Counted from the stretch's first letter, positions 8,148-15,932 are shown. The stretch: 24,581 nucleotides of DNA from an uncultured Oscillospiraceae bacterium (GCA_934659445.1 CAKUHV010000012.1:1-24581), one strand, 5' to 3'. Notes: generated from the sequence alone by a model not told the origin. A program made the numbers and translations.

Positions 8148-9629
8148 TCAGATCCCGTTCAGATGGTCATACAGGGGCTCCAGCGCCGGGAATAGGCGGC
8201 AGTATACGCCGTACATTTTGTCATAGACCGCCCTGTTGTCCGGGTTCGGGGCAAAGACCTGTTCTTCGTTCTCCTGCGCCAGGTCGGAGAAGTCCGCCTT
8301 CAAACCCAGCCCGATCAGGGCGCAGCGGCAGGTCCCCACGGTGCCCACATACCGGGGGTTTGGGGGGACATGGACGGGGAGCTGCAGCACGTCGGCCAGC
8401 ATCTGCATCCAGACGCCGCTGCACGCGCCGCCCCCCACCACCCGCAGCCGCCGGGGCCCGTGGCCGTGGAGGGCCGTATAGCGCTCCAGAGAGCGGCGGT
8501 GGGAGTAGCAGATGCTCTCCAGCATGGCCCGGAGAAAATGCCGCCGGTCGTGCTGCCCGGTCACGTTGAAAAACAGTCCCCGGGCGTTGGTGGACAGGGG
8601 CGCCGGCTCGCCGTTGAGCCAGTGGGTGACGATCAGTCCGCCGCATCCCGGCTCCACCGACTCCATCTCCCCCTCCAGGAAGGGGTAGATGTCCTCCCCC
8701 AGCCTCTGCCTCTCGGCGCGGTAGAAGCGGTGGATGGCCCACTCATAGGCGCGGCCGCCGGTGGTCAGGGCGAAGAGGGCACCTTGGGCCTGCCCGCTGG
8801 CGGTGAACCAGCCGGCACTGTAGCCGTCGATCCGGCGGGGCAGAAATTCGCCGAACCAGGAGGAGGTGCCGATGTAGATGTGGGCGGTCCCCGGCTGGGC
8901 GCAGCCGGCGCCGAAGTAGACGGCGGGCAGATCGCCGAAGCCGCCGAACATGGGGGTGCCCGGGGCCAGACCCAACTCCTGGGCCCCCGTCCGGGTCAGG
9001 GGGCCCACAAGGTCGGTGCACCGGATGCAGGGGGGGAATTTGTCCCGGTCCTCCGCCAGCCCCGTCTTTTCCAGCACCCGGTCGTAGAGGGCCTGAAGCT
9101 CCGGGTCGGGGGAGTGGATAAAGTCGTCGGAGCACTCGGTGCAGAGCCGCCCCGTGGCCCGGTACCGGAAGTAGGCGTTGATGCCCGCGATATACCTCGC
9201 CCGCCGCCAGATGTGGGGCTCGTTTTCCTTCAGCCAGAGCAGTCTGGACCAATAGCCCTGGGCGTTTTCCAGGGGGGCGCCCAGAAGCTGCTCCAGCCGC
9301 TTTGCCTGAACGGCGGCGCGGCCGTCCATCCAGATGATCCCACGGCGCAGGGGGCGGCAGTCCCCGTCCAGAGGGATAACGTGCTTCCAGGGGGCGCTGA
9401 TGACCAGCCCGGCCACCTCTCCCGGCCGGACGGCGGTCTGGGAGAGACACCGGCGCACGGCGGTGCACACCGCCTGCCACAGGCCGTCGGCATCCTGCTC
9501 CGCCCAGGCGGCCCTCTCCTGGATCAGGGTGCAGTCCGCGCTGGCGCCGCGCATTTCGTTGGTGGCGATGTCCACAAGGATGGCCTTCACCGCCGTTGTC
9601 CCCACGTCGATTGCAAGAATATAGCCCAT
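8148..9629 (-). CDS. FGGY-family carbohydrate kinase (xylulokinase-like, substrate unknown)
   Basis: A 493-residue sugar kinase that would phosphorylate a pentulose or related polyol with ATP. The N-terminal ATPase-fold phosphate loop is AIDVGTTAVK (D8). IIWMDGRAAVQAKRL is the FGGY N-domain signature. GGFGDLPAVYFGAG (near residue 232) carries the expected catalytic Asp. VVGGGACSGVWMQMLADVL (near 400) is the C-domain adenosine-binding signature, with a Cys where many members have Arg, Lys or Ser. It is close to xylulokinases in layout, but no isomerase, epimerase or sugar transporter gene is nearby, so the substrate is open. The ATG at 9629 has AGAGGAG 7 nt upstream. It lies 47 nt downstream of the RluA-type gene on the same strand and could be cotranscribed with it. 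Confidence 0.88.
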   Translation of the reverse strand: MGYILAIDVGTTAVKAILVDIATNEMRGASADCTLIQERAAWAEQDADGLWQAVCTAVRRCLSQTAVRPGEVAGLVISAPWKHVIPLDGDCRPLRRGIIWMDGRAAVQAKRLEQLLGAPLENAQGYWSRLLWLKENEPHIWRRARYIAGINAYFRYRATGRLCTECSDDFIHSPDPELQALYDRVLEKTGLAEDRDKFPPCIRCTDLVGPLTRTGAQELGLAPGTPMFGGFGDLPAVYFGAGCAQPGTAHIYIGTSSWFGEFLPRRIDGYSAGWFTASGQAQGALFALTTGGRAYEWAIHRFYRAERQRLGEDIYPFLEGEMESVEPGCGGLIVTHWLNGEPAPLSTNARGLFFNVTGQHDRRHFLRAMLESICYSHRRSLERYTALHGHGPRRLRVVGGGACSGVWMQMLADVLQLPVHVPPNPRYVGTVGTCRCALIGLGLKADFSDLAQENEEQVFAPNPDNRAVYDKMYGVYCRLFPALEPLYDHLNGI

Positions 9630-9645
9630 GTGTTCGCTCCTCTCG

Positions 9646-9671
9646 GCTCCCCGCCCGGAGGTGCGGGGAGC
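9646..9671 (-). other. Hairpin between the pseudouridine synthase and kinase genes
   Basis: A perfect 9-bp stem (GCTCCCCGC with GCGGGGAGC) around an 8-nt loop fills most of the 47-nt gap and ends just before the kinase ribosome binding site. No T-run follows, so it is not a canonical terminator. It may tune readthrough, mRNA stability or access to the kinase start. Confidence 0.5.
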
Positions 9672-9676
9672 AAACC

Positions 9677-10573
9677 TTATAGTAACCTCTGCATATCCTC
9701 CGGCAGAGGGACTGTAAAGGATAATACCTGCCCGGTGACGGGCTGCCGCAGGGTGAGACGGGCGGAGTGGAGCGCCGGGCGGGGGATGAGGGCGCGGTCC
9801 TCCGTGCCGTAGAGGAAGTCGCCGGTGAGGGGGTGGCCTATATGGGCCATATGGACCCGGATCTGGTGGGTGCGGCCGGTGTCCAGCTCCAGCTCCACCA
9901 GCGACCGCCCCCCGTGGAGGGACAGCACCCGATAGCGGGTGCGGGCGGCCTTGCCGTCGGGGCGCACCTGCTGCTCCATCAGGGAGCCGGGCTTTGGCCC
10001 CATGGGGGCGTCTATGATCCCCTCAGTCGGCTGGGGCACCCCTTCGCAGACGGCCAGATAGGTGCGGCGGAAGTCCGCCGTGTGCAGCTGACGCTTCAGC
10101 ACCTCCTGGGCGTGAGGGTGCTTGGCTGCCGCAAGAAGGCCGGTGGTGCCCCGGTCCAGACGGTGGACGGGGTGAAGATCCGACTGATCTCCCCTTGAAT
10201 CGTAATAATTCAGCAGAAAATTACCCAGCGTATCGGAAAAGTGCCCCGGTCCCGGGTGAACGGGCACCCCGGCGGCCTTGTTCAGCACGATGATGTCCCC
10301 GTCCTCATAGACGATGTCCAGGGGACCGGGGACGGGGAGGATGCCGCTGCGCCGCTCCGGGTCGGACAGACGGACGGACAGCACCTGCCCCGCCCGGGGG
10401 CAGTATCGGGTGGTCACCCGCTGGCCGTCGGCCAGAATGCCGTCCTCCAGCCACTTGATGCGGCGGATCACCGTGCCGGACAGGCCCATGTGCCGCCGCA
10501 GCAGGGTGTCTGTTTTGATGCCGGCCAGATCCGGCGTGACGGCCAGCTCCAGCCGCCGCGGCTGCCATGCCAT
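9677..10573 (-). CDS. RluA-family RNA pseudouridine synthase
   Basis: A 298-residue enzyme that isomerises uridine to pseudouridine in rRNA or tRNA. An S4-like N-terminal domain (about residues 15-75) precedes the catalytic domain. The RluA signature HRLDRGTTGLL has the catalytic Asp at D140. The later motifs TYLAVCEG, ARTRYRVL and LDTGRTHQIRVHMAHIGHPLTGD are all in place. The exact RNA target (RluC, RluD or YlyB type) cannot be told from sequence alone. The ATG at 10573 is preceded by AGAGGGGG, and a promoter at 10599-10628 lies immediately upstream, divergent from hemW. Confidence 0.93.
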   Translation of the reverse strand: MAWQPRRLELAVTPDLAGIKTDTLLRRHMGLSGTVIRRIKWLEDGILADGQRVTTRYCPRAGQVLSVRLSDPERRSGILPVPGPLDIVYEDGDIIVLNKAAGVPVHPGPGHFSDTLGNFLLNYYDSRGDQSDLHPVHRLDRGTTGLLAAAKHPHAQEVLKRQLHTADFRRTYLAVCEGVPQPTEGIIDAPMGPKPGSLMEQQVRPDGKAARTRYRVLSLHGGRSLVELELDTGRTHQIRVHMAHIGHPLTGDFLYGTEDRALIPRPALHSARLTLRQPVTGQVLSFTVPLPEDMQRLL

Positions 10574-10598
10574 GCTGCCGCCCCCTCTCTTTTGAAAA

Positions 10599-10628
10599 AG
10601 TATAGCACAGGGGGCGGGGCGGACTCAA
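10599..10628 (-). promoter_or_regulatory. Promoter of the RluA-type gene
   Basis: Minus-strand TTGAGT (10623-10628), 18-bp spacer, TATACT (10599-10604), giving a very short leader of about 20 nt. Confidence 0.6.
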
Positions 10629-10631
10629 GGG

Positions 10632-10660
10632 TTTCCTTTTTCCGCAGATCGGTATATAAT
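10632..10660 (+). promoter_or_regulatory. Promoter of hemW
   Basis: A perfect TATAAT (10655-10660) with a weak -35 TTTCCT (10632-10637) at 17 bp. The -35 overlaps the outer edge of the divergent promoter, so the two may compete. Confidence 0.5.
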
Positions 10661-10712
10661 AAAGGGACGATTTTACGCCCGCCCTGCGGGGCAGGCTATG
10701 GGAGGAAGTTCC

Positions 10713-11978
10713 ATGTTTCGGCGCAGACAGAACCCCGCTGCCCCGGCGGCCCCAAAGGACAAGCTGGGCATCTATATCCATATCCCCTTCTGCCGCAGCA
10801 AGTGCGACTACTGCGACTTCTACTCCCTGGCCGGGCGGGAGGAGCGGATGGACGACTATGAAAAGGCCCTGTTGGCCCACCTGAGAGAGACCGCCCCGCT
10901 GGCCCGGGGCATCCCCGTGGACACGGTGTACTTCGGCGGGGGCACCCCCAGCTATTTCGGCGAAAAGCGCCTGAAGACCCTGCTGCATGAAGTGAAAAGG
11001 CTATACAGCGTGGAGCGGGACGCCGAGATCACCATGGAGGCCAACCCCGACAGCGTGGACGCCAAAATGCTGACCCACCTGCGCCGGGCGGGGCTCAACC
11101 GCCTGTCCCTTGGGTATCAGTCCGCCTGCCCGGCGGAGCTGGCCGCCGTACACCGCATCCACACCGTGGAGCAGGGGGACACCGCCGCAGCCGCTGCCCG
11201 GAAGGCCAAATTGAAGAACCTGTCCATGGACCTGATCTACGGTCTGCCCGGCCAGACCATGGACAGCTGGCGGCAGTCGGTGGAGCACGTTCTGGCCCTG
11301 GAGCCGGAGCACCTGTCCTGCTACGGCCTGAAGGTGGAGGAGGGCACCCCTCTGGCCCGGCGGGCGGCCATGGGGGAGGTGTTGCCCGATGACGACGCCC
11401 AGGCGGATCTCTATCTGTGGACGGTGGAGCGGCTGGCCCAGGCGGGGTACGAGCAGTACGAGATCTCCAATTTCGCAAAGCCGGGCTTTCAGTCCCGACA
11501 CAACCTGCGCTACTGGCTCACCCGGCCCTATATCGGCTTCGGGCCCGGGGCCCACTCTGACTTCGGCGGCCGGCGGTACTCCTTCGTGCGGGATCTGGAG
11601 GAGTACATTACCGGGGTGCTGAAGGGGGGCAAGCTGCTGGACAGCGACGACCTGATCCCCCAGCGGGAGCGGGGTAGCGAGTATCTGATGCTGCGCCTGC
11701 GCACCGCCCGTGGCATCGAGGAGTGGGAATACCGCAAGCAGTTCTTTCTGGATTTCGAGCCCATCCGCCGGCGGCTGGAGGAGTATGCGGCTCAGGGCTG
11801 GGCAGAGCGGACCGCAGAGGGCCGCTGGCGGCTGACCCCCCGGGGCTTTCTGCTGTCCAACCAGCTGATCGGCGACCTTTTGGAGCGGCAGGAGCAGGCC
11901 AGCCTGAAGGAGCTGATCCCCCGGGCGCGGCAGGAATTCGGCGCCCGGCGGGAGGAGAAGAACGCAGACCGAACATAA
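10713..11978 (+). CDS. hemW: HemW, radical SAM heme chaperone (HemN-like)
   Basis: A 421-residue radical SAM protein. IYIHIPFCRSKCDYCDFYS holds the cluster cysteines C27, C31 and C34. The residue after the third Cys reads D-F, not the C-x-C of true coproporphyrinogen dehydrogenase HemN, which points to HemW, a heme-binding chaperone often mis-annotated as HemN. VYFGGGTPSYF is the GGGTP SAM-binding motif. EANPDSVDAKML, GLNRLSLGYQS and YEQYEISNFAKPGF match the family, and a HemN C-terminal domain follows. An in-frame ATG at 10698 exists, but 10713 is preferred because GGGAGGA lies 6-7 nt upstream of it. The last dozen residues are charged and look non-conserved. It is monocistronic, with a hairpin at 12011-12043 after it. 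Confidence 0.93.
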   Translation: MFRRRQNPAAPAAPKDKLGIYIHIPFCRSKCDYCDFYSLAGREERMDDYEKALLAHLRETAPLARGIPVDTVYFGGGTPSYFGEKRLKTLLHEVKRLYSVERDAEITMEANPDSVDAKMLTHLRRAGLNRLSLGYQSACPAELAAVHRIHTVEQGDTAAAAARKAKLKNLSMDLIYGLPGQTMDSWRQSVEHVLALEPEHLSCYGLKVEEGTPLARRAAMGEVLPDDDAQADLYLWTVERLAQAGYEQYEISNFAKPGFQSRHNLRYWLTRPYIGFGPGAHSDFGGRRYSFVRDLEEYITGVLKGGKLLDSDDLIPQRERGSEYLMLRLRTARGIEEWEYRKQFFLDFEPIRRRLEEYAAQGWAERTAEGRWRLTPRGFLLSNQLIGDLLERQEQASLKELIPRARQEFGARREEKNADRT

Positions 11979-12010
11979 TGCCGCAAAAAAATAATTCCCA
12001 ATCCTTTTTT

Positions 12011-12043
12011 GTGTTCCCCGCCCCCGCAGGGGGCGGGGAACAC
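12011..12043 (+). terminator. Strong hairpin after hemW
   Basis: A perfect 15-bp stem (12011-12025 with 12029-12043) and a GCA loop, 33 nt past the hemW stop. The T-run lies before the hairpin (TTTTTT at 12005-12010) and only GGGTATTTC follows, so termination would be non-canonical. Confidence 0.5.
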
Positions 12044-12115
12044 GGGTATTTCTTCTGCAAAGGAACACGAAATGAAATTAGGGCAAAAATAAAGTGCGGA
12101 GCGGGAGAAAAATGT

Positions 12116-12144
12116 TTGCCAACGGGACATACTGATGCTATAAT
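12116..12144 (+). promoter_or_regulatory. Sigma-A promoter of murA
   Basis: TTGCCA (12116-12121), 17-bp spacer, perfect TATAAT (12139-12144). The leader to the TTG start at 12255 is about 105 nt and holds no gene and no riboswitch that I recognise. Confidence 0.75.
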
Positions 12145-12254
12145 ATATGCGGTTTTCTGCGCCCTTTTTCAGAATGCGCGCGGAACGCAATTGGATGATC
12201 TTACCGGCCCACGGGCCGCCCTGTTGACAGCCTTTTATAAGGAAGGTGCTCTGC

Positions 12255-13550
12255 TTGTATAAATATCTGATCCGCGGCGGCAAACCCCTCCGCGGCGAAA
12301 TCGAGATCAGCGGCGCAAAAAATGCCGCCGTAGCCATCCTGCCCGCCGCCCTGCTGGTGGACGGGACCTGCCGCATCGAGAATATTCCCCAGATCAGCGA
12401 CGTAACCCTGATCCTTCAGATCCTGCGGGAGCTGGGGGCGGACATCCGCACGGTGAACCGCACCACCATGGACATCGACTGCTCCCATATCCGTAACCGC
12501 CAGGTGCCCTATGAGCTGGCCCGTAAGATCCGAGCCAGCTACTATCTGGTGGGGGCGCTGCTGGGCCGCTTCGGCTGGGCCGAGGTGCCTCTGCCCGGGG
12601 GCTGCGATCTGGGCGCCCGGCCCATCGACCAGCACATCAAGGGCTTTGTGGCCATGGGGGCAGAGGTAGACGTACACAGCGGCATGGTGTGCGCCCGGGT
12701 GCCCGACTGCGGCCGGCTGGCCGGGGGACAGGTGTATCTGGACGTGGTCTCCGTGGGGGCCACCATGAATATCATGCTGGCCGCCGCCCTGGCCCAGGGG
12801 ATGACGGTGATCGAAAACGCCGCCAAGGAGCCCCATATCGTGGATCTGGCCAACTTTCTCAACTCCATGGGCGCCAACATCATGGGCGCGGGCACCGATG
12901 TGATCAAGATCCGGGGGGTGGACCGCCTGGGCGGCGGAAGCTACTCCATCATCCCCGACCAGATCGAGGCGGGCACCTATATGGCCGCCGTGGCCGCCGC
13001 AGGCGGGGATGTGCTGATCCGCAACGTGATCCCCAAGCATCTGGACTGCATCACCGCCAAGCTGGTGGAGATGGGGGTGCAGGTGGACGAGCTGGACGAC
13101 GCCGTCCGGGTCCGCCGGGACGGCCCCATAGGCCGGGCCAACATCAAGACCATGCCCTATCCCGGCTTTCCCACGGATATGCAGCCCCAGATCGCCGCCG
13201 TTCTGTGTCAGGCACAGGGCACCAGCGTGATCACCGAGGGCGTGTGGGACAACCGCTACCGCTATGTGGACGAGCTGCGCCGCATGGGCGCCCACATTCA
13301 GGTAGACGGCAAGGTGGCCGTGATCGAGGGGGTAGAGGCCCTGACCGGCGCTCCCATCCACGCCTGCGACCTGCGGGCCGGGGCCGCCATGGTCATCGCC
13401 GGGCTGGCCGCCCGGGGCGTGACCGAGGTGGACGGCGTGAGCTATATCGAGCGGGGCTACGAGGATCTGGTGGGCAAGCTGTCCGGCGTGGGCGCCGACA
13501 TCAGCACCGTGACCGTCCCCGATGAAAAGCCCCAGCCTCAGGTGGGATAA
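12255..13550 (+). CDS. murA: UDP-N-acetylglucosamine 1-carboxyvinyltransferase (MurA)
   Basis: MurA transfers enolpyruvate from PEP to UDP-GlcNAc, the first committed step of peptidoglycan synthesis. The 431-residue product has the catalytic Lys-Asn in SGAKNAA (K22, N23) and the loop LPGGCDLGARPIDQH with the reactive Cys (C117), so it would be expected to be fosfomycin-sensitive at that position. Other family stretches are VSVGATMNIMLAA, EPHIVDLANFLNSMGA, PDQIEAGTYM and YPGFPTDMQPQ. The start is inferred as TTG at 12255: AAGGAAGG lies about 8 nt upstream, and MYKYLIRGGKPL is the usual beginning. The alternative in-frame GTG at 12246 overlaps that ribosome binding site. Firmicutes often carry two MurA paralogues; which one this is cannot be determined here. 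Confidence 0.95.
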   Translation: MYKYLIRGGKPLRGEIEISGAKNAAVAILPAALLVDGTCRIENIPQISDVTLILQILRELGADIRTVNRTTMDIDCSHIRNRQVPYELARKIRASYYLVGALLGRFGWAEVPLPGGCDLGARPIDQHIKGFVAMGAEVDVHSGMVCARVPDCGRLAGGQVYLDVVSVGATMNIMLAAALAQGMTVIENAAKEPHIVDLANFLNSMGANIMGAGTDVIKIRGVDRLGGGSYSIIPDQIEAGTYMAAVAAAGGDVLIRNVIPKHLDCITAKLVEMGVQVDELDDAVRVRRDGPIGRANIKTMPYPGFPTDMQPQIAAVLCQAQGTSVITEGVWDNRYRYVDELRRMGAHIQVDGKVAVIEGVEALTGAPIHACDLRAGAAMVIAGLAARGVTEVDGVSYIERGYEDLVGKLSGVGADISTVTVPDEKPQPQVG

Positions 13551-13564
13551 AGAAGAAAATCATA

Positions 13565-13600
13565 AAGACTCCCGAACCGTGAAAACGGTTCGGGAGTCTT
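13565..13600. terminator. Bidirectional terminator between murA and mtnN
   Basis: A perfect 16-bp stem (13565-13580 with 13585-13600) capped by a GAAA loop, between the convergent murA and mtnN stops. The minus-strand side continues TTTATGATTTTCTTC, a better tail than the plus side (TTGGCG), so it mainly ends the luxS-mtnN transcript. Confidence 0.75.
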
Positions 13601-13611
13601 GGCGTCTGGGC

Positions 13612-14331
13612 TTAAAGCTCCGCGGTGGCTGCCTTTACGATCCGGGCGGAGCGGTCGGCGGTCTCCTGCTCAAAGCGGTCGAAGGAGTCGGGGGCCGTGC
13701 CGTCGGCCAGGTCGGAGATCACCCGCAGCACCCCGAAGGGCACGCCGGACAGGGCGGCGGTCTGGGCGATGGCGCCCCCCTCCATCTCGGCGGCGGCGGC
13801 GGAGAACTCCGCCCGGATGGCGGCCTTGCTGTCGGGGCCGGAGATGAACTGGTCCCCGGTGGCGATCAGGCCGGTGTGGACGTGCTCCGCCCCCAGCACC
13901 TGCTCCGCCGCCCGGCGCAGGGCGGACTGCACGGCGGGGTCGGGCTGAAAGACGGTGGGGCGGCTGTCGTCGCCGCCGGTGCAGAGATAACCCTTTGCGT
14001 GGCCGAAGGCGGTCACGTCGAAGTCGTGCTGCACCAGCCCGTCGGCCACCACCGCGTCCCCCACGGACAGGCCGGGGCCGATGCCCCCGGCGATGCCGCT
14101 GTTCAGCAGGGCGTGGAGTTCGAACCGGTCGATGAGGATCTGGGCGGTGCGGGCGGCGTTCACCTTGCCCACGCCGCACTTGACCAGCACCACTTGCCGC
14201 CCGGACAGCAGTCCGGTGTAAAAGGTCAGCCCCCACAGCGCCTGCTGCCGGGGGTGCTCCAGAGCGGACACCAGCCCGGCCAGCTCGCTGTCCATGGCGG
14301 CGATGATGCCCACAGGCTTTTTACTGCTCAT
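13612..14331 (-). CDS. mtnN: 5'-methylthioadenosine/S-adenosylhomocysteine nucleosidase
   Basis: MtnN (Pfs) cleaves SAH to adenine and S-ribosylhomocysteine, the substrate of LuxS, and MTA to adenine and methylthioribose. The 239-residue protein shows GIIAAMDSEL at the N-terminus, with the Glu general acid region. VGKVNAARTAQ and LNSGIAGGIGPGLSVGDAVVAD follow, then the ribose-binding EMEGGAIAQTA and the ISDLADG that carries the catalytic Asp. Its ATG (14331) lies inside the last codons of luxS (11-nt overlap), so the two enzymes of the activated methyl cycle are translationally coupled. It is the second gene of that unit. Confidence 0.96.
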   Translation of the reverse strand: MSSKKPVGIIAAMDSELAGLVSALEHPRQQALWGLTFYTGLLSGRQVVLVKCGVGKVNAARTAQILIDRFELHALLNSGIAGGIGPGLSVGDAVVADGLVQHDFDVTAFGHAKGYLCTGGDDSRPTVFQPDPAVQSALRRAAEQVLGAEHVHTGLIATGDQFISGPDSKAAIRAEFSAAAAEMEGGAIAQTAALSGVPFGVLRVISDLADGTAPDSFDRFEQETADRSARIVKAATAEL

Positions 14332-14782
14332 AGTTCATCCTCTCCCCGTTCCAGTTCTTCAGCACCTCCAGCATGTCGGCGGCTACGGCGCGGGCCCCGG
14401 GCAGGTCGTGCTCCAGATAGTTGCCGCACTCCCAGCGCCTGCTGCCGGGGATCTCCCCCTCGAAGTCACGGATGAACCGGAAGCTCTCCTGCACCAGAGT
14501 CAGGGCGTCTGAACGGCTTACGCTGTCCCGCAGCAGCAGGTAGAACCCGGTGCGGCAGCCCATGGGCCCCACATAGACCACCTGATCGGTCAGGCGGCTG
14601 TTCCGGGCATAGGTGGCGAACAGGTGCTCGAAGGTGTGCAGGGCCCCGTTGGACAGGTAATCGCCCCCGTTGGGCTTTTTCATGCGGATGTCATAGGTCA
14701 CCACATCCCCGTCTATGCGGGAGACGTACATGCCCTTTTCCAGTTTGTCGTGGTTCACTGTAAAGCTGGCGATCTGTTTCAT
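14321..14782 (-). CDS. luxS: S-ribosylhomocysteine lyase LuxS
   Basis: LuxS splits S-ribosylhomocysteine into homocysteine and 4,5-dihydroxy-2,3-pentanedione, the precursor of autoinducer-2. The 153-residue product is of normal length. It has the metal motif HTFEH (H49, E52 as general base, H53), the catalytic Cys in GPMGCRTGFY (C76) and the third metal ligand in WECGNYLEHD (C119). GGAAGGAG precedes the ATG at 14782. No convincing promoter lies in the 78-nt gap to the upstream LysR gene on the same strand, so it may be cotranscribed with it, which would be unusual for luxS. A GC-rich palindrome (14798-14818) ends just before the ribosome binding site. Confidence 0.97.
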   Translation of the reverse strand: MKQIASFTVNHDKLEKGMYVSRIDGDVVTYDIRMKKPNGGDYLSNGALHTFEHLFATYARNSRLTDQVVYVGPMGCRTGFYLLLRDSVSRSDALTLVQESFRFIRDFEGEIPGSRRWECGNYLEHDLPGARAVAADMLEVLKNWNGERMNYEQ

Positions 14783-14797
14783 GATATCGCTCCTTCC

Positions 14798-14825
14798 GCC
14801 CGTCCGGTCCGGACGGGCATTTTTT
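14798..14825 (+). terminator. Terminator-like hairpin on the strand opposite luxS
   Basis: GCCCGTCC and GGACGGGC (8-10 bp) close a short loop and are followed on the plus strand by ATTTTTT, the full shape of an intrinsic terminator. No plus-strand gene ends here. On the minus strand the same palindrome lies directly ahead of the luxS ribosome binding site and could act as a 5' leader structure. Confidence 0.5.
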
Positions 14826-14860
14826 GATGACAGAACAGGCCCGCGGCCTGTCGGCGGCGT

Positions 14861-15799
14861 TTACTTGTTCAGGGTCTCCTGAGCGATGGAGATAAACCGC
14901 TCGGCGTAGTGGGACAGATAGCGGTCGCGGCGGTAGCCGATGACCAGCCGGCTGATGGTGCTTGCAGCGCTCAGGGGGAACAGGTCCAGCCCCTCCGCCG
15001 TGGTCTGGCTGCCGGTCACATGAATCACCCGCAGGAACAGCTCCGGGCAGATGGCGATGCCCATCCCCTCCTGAGCCATGGCCAGAGTGGTGGCAGTGTT
15101 CTCGGTCTCAAGGGCCACCTTGGGCTTGAAGGAGTGCCGGCTGCAATACTGGTCCACGATGCTGCGGGTGCGGTTGCCCCGCTTGAGCAGCACAAAGGGC
15201 ATGGAGCGGAAGGCGGCGATGTCCGCCCCGTCGGCAAAGGTCCGGCGCACCTGATCGGCCTTGGCGCCGAACAGCTGATCTGTATAGGATCTGGGCACCA
15301 CCATGATCAGGGGTCCGGCGGTCAGGGGCAGGGTCTCCACCCCCTCCAGGGTCACGGGCTCGAAGCAGACGATCAGGTCGATGCGCCCGTGGGCCAGCTC
15401 GTCCTCCAGCTGGTTGGAGTTGCCCTCGAACAGAGAAAACTCCACCATGGGGAATTCCGCCCGGAACCGGGGCAGGATCTCCGGCAGAAGGGCCAGACCG
15501 CAGGTGTGGGAGATGCCCAGCCGCAGCACGCCCATGTAGTGGCGGCTGATGTCCCCCACCTTGGTGAGATACTGGGTGTGCAGATCCAGGATCTGGGTGG
15601 CCGTGTCCACCAGAAGCTCCCCGGCATAGGTCAGGGAAAGCTTTGGAGAGCGGGTGAACAGCTTCACGTCCAGCTCCCGCTCCATGTTGGAAATGTGGTT
15701 GGACAGGGACTGCTGGGAGATGTACAGCCGCTCCGCCGCCCGGGTGATGTTCAGCTCCTCGGCTACCAAAAGGAAGTATTTCAGATTCTGAAAGTTCAT
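14861..15799 (-). CDS. LysR-family transcriptional regulator
   Basis: A 312-residue LTTR. The N-terminal winged helix-turn-helix is typical (MNFQNLKYFLLVAEELNITRAA followed by LYISQQSLSNHISNMERELDVKLF, residues 1-49). The periplasmic-binding-protein-like effector domain runs from about residue 90 to the end. It is transcribed divergently from the D-2-hydroxyacid dehydrogenase at 16034, the usual layout for an LTTR and its target, so the effector is likely a keto or hydroxy acid. AGGGGG lies 3-4 nt before the ATG. A promoter (15853-15881) and a palindrome in its leader (15809-15827) suggest autoregulation. A weak 7-bp hairpin (14835-14851) after its stop lacks a real T-run. Confidence 0.93.
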   Translation of the reverse strand: MNFQNLKYFLLVAEELNITRAAERLYISQQSLSNHISNMERELDVKLFTRSPKLSLTYAGELLVDTATQILDLHTQYLTKVGDISRHYMGVLRLGISHTCGLALLPEILPRFRAEFPMVEFSLFEGNSNQLEDELAHGRIDLIVCFEPVTLEGVETLPLTAGPLIMVVPRSYTDQLFGAKADQVRRTFADGADIAAFRSMPFVLLKRGNRTRSIVDQYCSRHSFKPKVALETENTATTLAMAQEGMGIAICPELFLRVIHVTGSQTTAEGLDLFPLSAASTISRLVIGYRRDRYLSHYAERFISIAQETLNK

Positions 15800-15808
15800 A
15801 GCATCCCC

Positions 15809-15827
15809 CTATGAATAATAGGCATAG
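15809..15827. promoter_or_regulatory. Candidate LysR operator 1
   Basis: An inverted repeat CTATG-N9-CATAG containing the LTTR pattern T-N11-A (T15812, A15824), overlapping the smaller palindrome CTAT-N5-ATAG (15809-15821). It falls between the lysR start point and its ATG. A related site is at 15915-15932. Confidence 0.5.
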
Positions 15828-15852
15828 TGTTATAACTGACTGTGTAATAAAC

Positions 15853-15881
15853 ATTATAGCACAACATAATGACTGTGGCAA
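15853..15881 (-). promoter_or_regulatory. Sigma-A promoter of the LysR gene
   Basis: Minus-strand TTGCCA (15876-15881), 17-bp spacer, perfect TATAAT (15853-15858), with a leader of about 47 nt. Confidence 0.75.
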
Positions 15882-15899
15882 CTCCCTGTAAAAAAATGT

Positions 15900-15928
15900 T
15901 TTAGTATTCCTTCTGTCTATGACATAAT
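15900..15928 (+). promoter_or_regulatory. Promoter of the second dehydrogenase gene
   Basis: The -10 CATAAT (15923-15928) and a poor -35 TTTAGT (15900-15905) are 17 bp apart. A weak -35 fits a promoter that needs an activator. The leader of about 100 nt contains a 7-bp hairpin (15966-15972 with 15983-15989). Confidence 0.5.
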
Positions 15929-15932
15929 AGAC
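15915..15932. promoter_or_regulatory. Candidate LysR operator 2
   Basis: A perfect inverted repeat GTCTAT-N6-ATAGAC overlapping the -10 of the dehydrogenase promoter. Its core CTATGACATAATAG closely matches CTATGAATAATAG in operator 1, with one extra base in the spacer. Confidence 0.5.

Noticed and set aside
8370..9812. Long plus-strand open frame of 480 codons opposite the FGGY kinase
   Set aside because: Shadow of the kinase gene: no motif, no ribosome binding site, and it runs across a gene boundary.
12223..12263. A second murA promoter from TTGACA at 12223
   Set aside because: No -10 box lies 16-18 bp downstream; the nearest TATAAA is 29 bp away and inside the coding start.
12201..13361. 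Minus-strand frame of 386 codons opposite murA
   Set aside because: Antisense shadow of murA with no recognisable domain.
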